Origin: Streptomyces sp. NBC_00273
Lineage (GTDB): Bacteria; Actinomycetota; Actinomycetes; Streptomycetales; Streptomycetaceae
Reading direction: 5' to 3'
NCBI RefSeq assembly: GCF_036178145.1
Contig: NZ_CP108067.1
Location: 4,340,001 to 4,404,000, forward strand
DNA length: 64,000 nt
In this document: positions 59,064 to 64,000 of the stretch, in pieces
Layout of the letters: every line of letters starts with the position of its first letter
Position numbering within the stretch: the first letter of the stretch is position 1
Program-made: the position numbers and the translations under genes
Notes under the pieces: model-generated
Database searches by the model: none
What the model saw: the letters and a program-made list of their open reading frames with translations, nothing else
Told to the model about the DNA's origin: nothing

Positions 59064-60668
59064 TCAGGACTTCCCGGCGGGCGGCTCCCAGCCGCTGAGC
59101 ACGATGTCGAACTGCTGGCGGGTCGTGTTCCAGTCGGCGGTGGGGCCCGACATGTAGATCGCGTACTCGGTGTCGTCCGGGGCGATGTACATCTGCTCGA
59201 TGGCCCGGCGCGGTCCGGCGTGCGGGCCCTTCTCGGTCCAGCTGAAGTCCCAGAGCGCGGCCCGGGTGCTGTCCCGGAAGGTGTTCTGGTTCAGCCGCTC
59301 CTTCTTGTAGTTCAGCCGCTTCTGCACCTGGTTCTCCAGGTCGAGCAGGTGCGCGTACGGATTCGGGTAGTCCGGGCTGGGGTCGGCGGCGATCCGGATG
59401 AAGTGCTTCCCGTTGTCCGGGGTGTAGTCGATCTGGTCGCCGTCCATCTGGCGCGTCCAGCCCTCCGGGACGAAGAGGCTGAAGCCCGTCGGATCGGTCA
59501 CCTTGGTCCAGCCCGCCGGGGGGCCGGCCGAGGTGACCACCTTGTCCGGGCCGTCGTCGTCGCCCGTGTCCCCGGTGTACTTGAGCACCCCGAACACGCC
59601 GCCGCCACCGAGCAGCGCCGCCACCAGGGCCACGACCACGGCCCGCCCCCGCCAGCCCCGGGCCGGGTCGGCGGTGGTGGTGGCGGTGGCCGCGGGTGCG
59701 GGCGCCGGAGGCTCCTCCAGCGCGGTCGTCGCCCCGGGTTCCGCCGGCACAACCGGCACCTCGAACCGTTCCTGCGCCGGGGCCAGTTCGTCCGGGGTCA
59801 CCGCGCGCGTGGGCACGTACGCCTGCGCGGCCTTCGACTCGCGGCCCTCCATCGCCTCCAGTAGCATCCGCTCGGCCTCCTCGGCCGAGGGTCGCTCCGT
59901 CGGATCCTTGCGCAGCAGGGCCGTGATGATCGGACCCAGCGCCCCGGCCTGGCGCAGCGCCGGCGGCTCGTCGTTGACCACGGCCTGCAGGCTGGAGATG
60001 GGCGACGTACGGCGGAACGGCGAACGGGCCTCCACCGCCGTGTAGAGGGTCGCACCCAGCGACCACAGGTCGGAGGACGGGTCGGGGATGCCACCGGTGA
60101 CGCGCTCGGGCGCCAGGTAGTCGATGGAGCCGACGATCTCGCCGGTGCGCGTGATGGACGAGTCGCCCTCGATCGCGGCGATCCCGAAGTCCGTGAGCAG
60201 CACCCGGCCGTCCTTGGCGAGCAGCACGTTGCCCGGCTTCACGTCACGGTGCAGCACCCCGACCGCGTGCGCGGCGCGCAGGGCGCCCAGCACGTGCAGG
60301 CCGATCCTGGCCGCCTCGCGGGGCTCGATCCGCCCGGCCGCCTTGGCCGCGTCCGCGAGGGAAGGGCCGTCGATGTACTCCATGACGATCCACGGCCGGT
60401 CGTCGTGCTCCAGGACGTCGTGGACGGTGACGACCGCCGGATGCTGGATCCGGGCCGCGGCCCGGGCCTCCTTCTGCGTCCGGGCGTGCATGACGTCCCG
60501 GTCGGCCTGGGCGACGTACAGACCCGCCGTCAGTTCCTTGACGGCGACGGTCCTGTGGAGCAGCTCGTCATGCGCACGCCACACCTTGCCCATGCCGCCC
60601 CGGCCGATCGGCTCGACGAGCCGGTACCGGCCCGCCAACACGGCGCCCCCACCTGTCTGCTGTTCCAC
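59064..60668 (-). CDS. Transmembrane Ser/Thr protein kinase (PknB-like)
   Basis: A 534-aa receptor kinase. Gly loop GRGGMGKV at 22-29, Lys44 in VAVKEL, catalytic HRDVKPGN at 140-147 and DFG at 160-162, with the APE-type DYLAPERV; all active residues are intact. One membrane helix lies at 342-363. The extracellular part has a FSLFVPEGWTRQ domain of about 150 residues with the same opening as in the next genes. Probably senses an extracellular or cell-envelope signal. ATG at 60668. It follows a pseudokinase gene on the same strand. Confidence 0.95.
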   Translation of the reverse strand: MEQQTGGGAVLAGRYRLVEPIGRGGMGKVWRAHDELLHRTVAVKELTAGLYVAQADRDVMHARTQKEARAAARIQHPAVVTVHDVLEHDDRPWIVMEYIDGPSLADAAKAAGRIEPREAARIGLHVLGALRAAHAVGVLHRDVKPGNVLLAKDGRVLLTDFGIAAIEGDSSITRTGEIVGSIDYLAPERVTGGIPDPSSDLWSLGATLYTAVEARSPFRRTSPISSLQAVVNDEPPALRQAGALGPIITALLRKDPTERPSAEEAERMLLEAMEGRESKAAQAYVPTRAVTPDELAPAQERFEVPVVPAEPGATTALEEPPAPAPAATATTTADPARGWRGRAVVVALVAALLGGGGVFGVLKYTGDTGDDDGPDKVVTSAGPPAGWTKVTDPTGFSLFVPEGWTRQMDGDQIDYTPDNGKHFIRIAADPSPDYPNPYAHLLDLENQVQKRLNYKKERLNQNTFRDSTRAALWDFSWTEKGPHAGPRRAIEQMYIAPDDTEYAIYMSGPTADWNTTRQQFDIVLSGWEPPAGKS

Positions 60669-60793
60669 GAAATCCCGCCGCTCTCTGCACTTCAGGCCAG
60701 ATTACGGAGCCCGGAGGGGCTGCCGGAACCGCCCGGGCGCCGAAAGACGGCACTGTGACGCAATCGCCGTACTGATCAGTCGTCAGTATCCGT

Positions 60794-63316
60794 TCAACCG
60801 CCCGCCTTGTAACTCGCCGTGGCCTTCTCGAAGACCTCGGTGACCTTGGACTGCTCGTCCTCCGGACCGGTGACAAGGACGACGTGGTAGTTGCCGCCGA
60901 GCGCCACGACGAAGTTGCGGGCGAAGACGTTGCGGCCGGTCCCGTCGATCCACGTGTACCGGCCCGTCGCGCGCAGTTGCTGGCCCACCTTGGTGGTCTT
61001 CACGTCGCCGACGGTCGACCAGGTCGACGTCCGGTACGGGGTCAGCTCCGGCTCCTTGTCCTTCTGGTACGCCGCCGGATCGGGATTCCCCTGGACCTTG
61101 TCGCGGCCGGGAACGACGGTCAGCACGAACTGCCCGTCGGTGTACCGGACCTGACCGGACTCATTGATTCCGCGCCGCTCCCAGCCGTCGGGCACGGCGA
61201 TCTCGAAGTGCTCCGGGTCCTGCTGGGTGGTGTAGCCGGCCGGGGCGGGAGCCGGGGCGGCCGGTGATTCGGCGGGCGCCGTCGTCTGCGGAGCGGGCTT
61301 GGACTCGGGCGCGGCCGAAGGGACCTGGGAGGGGCTCGGCTTCGCCGGCGCCGCGGTGCTGCCCCGGGCATCGCCCGCGGGCTCCTGGTCGGCGGCCCGG
61401 GGCAGGAACAGCATCGCGTACGCCACCGCGCCGGCGAGGAGGGCCAGGATCCCGACGAGCAGGCTCCGGCCGAGGGCGCGCGGCTTGCGGGGGCCCGCGG
61501 GGTTGCGGTGGCGCCCGTGGACCTCGCCGCGGCGGCGTACGACGGGCAGCCGCGCCGGGTCCGGCTCCGGCATCGGAAGCGCCCCGAACCCTGCGTCCGG
61601 CTCGGGCGCGGACCGGACGAGCGACCGCAGCCAGCCGCGGAGCTCCTCGAAGTCGGGCCGCTCGGTGGGGTCCTGGCGCAGCAGCGACTCCACGATCGGG
61701 CGCAGCGCCCCGCACTCCTCCGCGAAGGCGGGCGGCTCCGCACAGACCATCTCGACCAGCTCGGTGACGCTGTCCTCCGGGTACGGGGCGTGCCCCTGCA
61801 CCGCTCGGTAGAGCAGCGCGCCGAGCGCCCAGAGGTCGGTGGCGGGCCCGACGGGGGCCGCGAGCTGCCAGTGCCCGTGCACGGGGCCGGCCTGCTCGGG
61901 GGCCCACCGCTCGGTGACGGCCCCGACGACGGCCATCCGGGTCTGCCGCGCGCGCTCGGCGTCCAGGCCGGTCCGCGGCCCGGACCAGCCGTTGCCGGTG
62001 GGCTGTGGCCGGTCGGGGGCGGCGGGGGCCGGGGCCTCGGCCTGCCGGTAGCCCTGGGGCAGGGCGAACGGGGCGGGCAGGGCGGAGCGCTCGGGGTGTG
62101 CCGGCGGTGCCTGCTCCGGACCGGGATCCGGCCGGGGTACGGGACCGGGCAGGGGCTCGGGCGCAGGATCGGGTACGGGCTCCGGTTCCGGCTCCCGCTG
62201 CGGCTCCGGCTCCGGCTCCGGGGCGGCCGCGGGCAGTTCCGGCCGGCGGGGGGTCGCGCCGTGCCAGGGCGCGACGGAGCCGGTCTCCGGGCCGCCGTAC
62301 GGGTACGAGTACCCCTGCGGGAGGGTCGACCCCTCGGGGCGGCGCTCCGGCGGCGCACCGGCCTCGATCTCGGCCGCCGCCCCCGCCCTGCGCTCCTCGA
62401 TGACCCGGGCGGCGGCCGCCCGCGCCCCGGCCCGGTAGGCGGCGATGGCCCCGGCCCGCGCGGCGGCCTGCAGGTCGGGGCGGTCCTGCGGACGGCCGGG
62501 GGTGATGTGATCGGTGTACCGCGGCCCGGTGTCGTACCCGGGGGCCACGAGCGGCGCGTACGCGACCTCAACCGGGCCGGAGGCGGCCGGAGTCGGATCC
62601 GGATCCGGAGCTGGGGCAGGGGGCGGAGCCGGGACAACAGGGGCGGGGACGGGGGCGGGGACGGGAGGCGGAACCGGGGTGTTGGCGGTGGCGGCAACGG
62701 TGGCGGTACCCCACCCCGCTCCTCCGCCGCCGGTGTCTTCGGCGCTCGGGACGGGGTCGTACCCGCACAGGGCCTCCTCCGCCGCGCCGGCCGCGAGGCC
62801 CGTCAGCACGACGCGCCCGTCCTCGCACACCAACACCGTCCGGACGGTGATGTTCCGGTGGGTCCAGCCGTGTGCGTGCAGCACCCGCAGCGCGGTCAGT
62901 ACGTCCGCCGCCACCTCGGCGGCCCGGTAGGGGCTCAGCGGTTCATCGGCTATCAGCGAGGCCAGCGGCCGGGCCGGGACCAGTTCGCTCACTATCCACA
63001 GCGACTCGCCCTCGGCGAACACGTCGAAGACCTGGTCCAGCCGCGGATGGTCCGGGATCGAAGCCGCGGCCTGCGCCGCCTCGATGGCACGGCGCACGGC
63101 CGGCAGATCGGCGGGCGAGCGGCCCGCCGCCGGGACGGCCCGCGGCCCGTCCAGCAGCTCCGCGTCCACGACCTCCGGCAACGGCACCTGCCGTACGAGG
63201 ACTTCCTGCCCGCTGCGCGTGTCGAAGGCGCGGGTCTCTATCAGTTCGTACTCGTCGGACGGCGGCACGGGCAGGCGGTAGCGGCCGGCCAGGATCCGGC
63301 CCGCGTACTCCTCCAC
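60794..63316 (-). CDS. Transmembrane pseudokinase with a split kinase domain
   Basis: An 840-aa protein built like a receptor kinase but catalytically degenerate. The Gly loop is absent, the beta-3 Lys is Arg42, HRDxKxxN reads HRNITVRTV (153-161), and DFG is replaced by TGL (172-174). A Pro/Ala/Glu-rich insert of about 295 residues separates this from WAPEQ (470-474) and DLWALGALLYRAVQG (from 493). A membrane helix lies near 617-638 and an extracellular domain at about 698-840 (FEIAVPDGWERR). It probably works as an allosteric or scaffold partner of the adjacent active kinase. Confidence 0.88.
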   Translation of the reverse strand: MEEYAGRILAGRYRLPVPPSDEYELIETRAFDTRSGQEVLVRQVPLPEVVDAELLDGPRAVPAAGRSPADLPAVRRAIEAAQAAASIPDHPRLDQVFDVFAEGESLWIVSELVPARPLASLIADEPLSPYRAAEVAADVLTALRVLHAHGWTHRNITVRTVLVCEDGRVVLTGLAAGAAEEALCGYDPVPSAEDTGGGGAGWGTATVAATANTPVPPPVPAPVPAPVVPAPPPAPAPDPDPTPAASGPVEVAYAPLVAPGYDTGPRYTDHITPGRPQDRPDLQAAARAGAIAAYRAGARAAAARVIEERRAGAAAEIEAGAPPERRPEGSTLPQGYSYPYGGPETGSVAPWHGATPRRPELPAAAPEPEPEPQREPEPEPVPDPAPEPLPGPVPRPDPGPEQAPPAHPERSALPAPFALPQGYRQAEAPAPAAPDRPQPTGNGWSGPRTGLDAERARQTRMAVVGAVTERWAPEQAGPVHGHWQLAAPVGPATDLWALGALLYRAVQGHAPYPEDSVTELVEMVCAEPPAFAEECGALRPIVESLLRQDPTERPDFEELRGWLRSLVRSAPEPDAGFGALPMPEPDPARLPVVRRRGEVHGRHRNPAGPRKPRALGRSLLVGILALLAGAVAYAMLFLPRAADQEPAGDARGSTAAPAKPSPSQVPSAAPESKPAPQTTAPAESPAAPAPAPAGYTTQQDPEHFEIAVPDGWERRGINESGQVRYTDGQFVLTVVPGRDKVQGNPDPAAYQKDKEPELTPYRTSTWSTVGDVKTTKVGQQLRATGRYTWIDGTGRNVFARNFVVALGGNYHVVLVTGPEDEQSKVTEVFEKATASYKAGG

Positions 63317-63394
63317 TTCGCCTCCCCCGAGTGCGGCGGGCTCCCCATGGCCCCTCCGACACGATACGTCGCCGGGGCCGCCCGCGTCCCGAGG

Positions 63395-64000
63395 TCAGCC
63401 GAGCGGCTGGAACGTCTCGAAGGCGACGTTGCGCATCTGCGTGCACTCGGGGCCGTCCCACTGGTCGGCTGCGCAGCTGATCATGATGGCGTAGCCGTGC
63501 GTCGCGTCCAGCTTGAAGCCGCGGTTGAGCACACGGACCTTCATGCCCTTCTGCTCCCGCTCGAACTCCCAGTCGGCGACGGTCGGATAGCCCCGGTAGT
63601 CCACCACGTCGATGCGGATCTGCCGATACCCCTTGCTGCCGCTGCGGACGCCGGCGACCGAATTGGTCCATGCGAGGCGCGCGTCGTCGCTCGGCTTGCC
63701 GGTGTAGTCGACCTGGATCCGCGGGAATCCGCCGCTTTCACGGGCGTAGATGCCGCCGGAGTTGTCGCCGGCTATGCCGATCTGCTTGAAGCCTTCGGGC
63801 ATCGCGATCGAGAAGTGGAACCCGAACTCCTGGATCATGGCGTATCCCGCCGGGAGCGCGCCTCCCGCGCCTCCGGACGTGGCGCCCTGGCCCTGGCCCT
63901 GGCCTTGGCCCGCGACCGAGCTCTGCTGCCCCTGGCCCGGCTGACCGCCGGTGGCGGCACCCGTACCGGCGCTTCCGTTGCCGGCCGTCTCCCCCGTGTT
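63395..64000 (-). CDS. C-terminal part of a third kinase-type membrane protein (runs off the window)
   Basis: The last 202 residues of a protein that continues past the right edge. A Gly/Gln-rich linker (GQGQGQGQGATSGG) leads to an extracellular domain, FHFSIAMPEGFKQIGI, ending FETFQPLG, of the same type as in the two kinase genes downstream on this strand. Two Cys (ISCAADQ, PECTQM) may form a disulfide. By position and domain it is likely another receptor-type Ser/Thr kinase, but the catalytic part is not visible. Confidence 0.75.
   Translation of the reverse strand, partial: NTGETAGNGSAGTGAATGGQPGQGQQSSVAGQGQGQGQGATSGGAGGALPAGYAMIQEFGFHFSIAMPEGFKQIGIAGDNSGGIYARESGGFPRIQVDYTGKPSDDARLAWTNSVAGVRSGSKGYRQIRIDVVDYRGYPTVADWEFEREQKGMKVRVLNRGFKLDATHGYAIMISCAADQWDGPECTQMRNVAFETFQPLG

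Overview
The window is very GC-rich, with Streptomyces-type codon bias, many GTG starts and several apparently leaderless genes. The content and order of housekeeping genes (glyA, mdh, folD, purH-purN-perM, sucD-sucC, icmB, pcrA, guaA) are typical of the conserved core of a Streptomyces chromosome. I see no transposase, phage gene, integrase, CRISPR array, rRNA or tRNA, so this is core chromosome with small accessory patches. The genus call rests on style and remembered synteny, not on a database search.

Layout. 1-6.4 kb: 5' end of glyA (minus strand) behind a ZTP (pfl) riboswitch, an ornithine aminotransferase, a mini ygiB-ygiC-like lipoprotein/ATP-grasp pair, a DMT transporter, and a MocR-type regulator divergent from an AhpD-like gene across a perfect small palindrome. 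6.4-9.3 kb: three minus-strand genes, two of which share an unusual FS[IV]GG...N.T.HH motif. 9.4-16.9 kb: mdh, an SDR/LysR divergent pair, folD with its DUF3017 partner, a membrane protein, and purN-purH. 17-23 kb: membrane proteins including PerM (DUF6350), an HTH/sigma-like/TM fusion, and sucCD.

23.4-31.4 kb holds a five-gene cluster: MoxR ATPase, DUF5682 and VWA proteins on the minus strand, and SWIM-finger and DUF5691 proteins on the plus strand. The two arms diverge from a promoter region framed by a perfect 11-bp inverted repeat. It resembles the E. coli yehLMPQ set and has no established function. 31.4-42.5 kb: icmB, a lipase, an M23 peptidase, pcrA, an ArsR/hydrolase pair with three evenly spaced operators, an NlpC/P60 protein, a frameshifted membrane protein and an esterase. 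42.6-48.9 kb: a PspC-type histidine kinase and response regulator divergent from a second PspC protein, DoxX, a membrane protein, and a class II aldolase-like protein that has lost its metal ligands. 49-53.4 kb: guaA, a WhiJ-like regulator with DUF6879 and small satellite genes, and a chorismate mutase behind a Phe/Tyr leader peptide and terminator, which looks like a classical attenuator. 53.6-64 kb: an LAxTG wall protein, a GMC oxidoreductase with a succinate-semialdehyde dehydrogenase, and a run of kinase-type genes (an active Ser/Thr kinase, a split pseudokinase and a truncated third protein) that share one extracellular C-terminal domain.

Functional links: glyA, folD, purN, purH and guaA all belong to one-carbon/purine metabolism. 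mdh and sucCD serve the TCA cycle, which is also fed by succinate-semialdehyde dehydrogenase. Many operons end in long GC-rich hairpins. A dispersed Streptomyces-type repeat built on GCCGGCGTTTGAGGCG occupies four gene ends.
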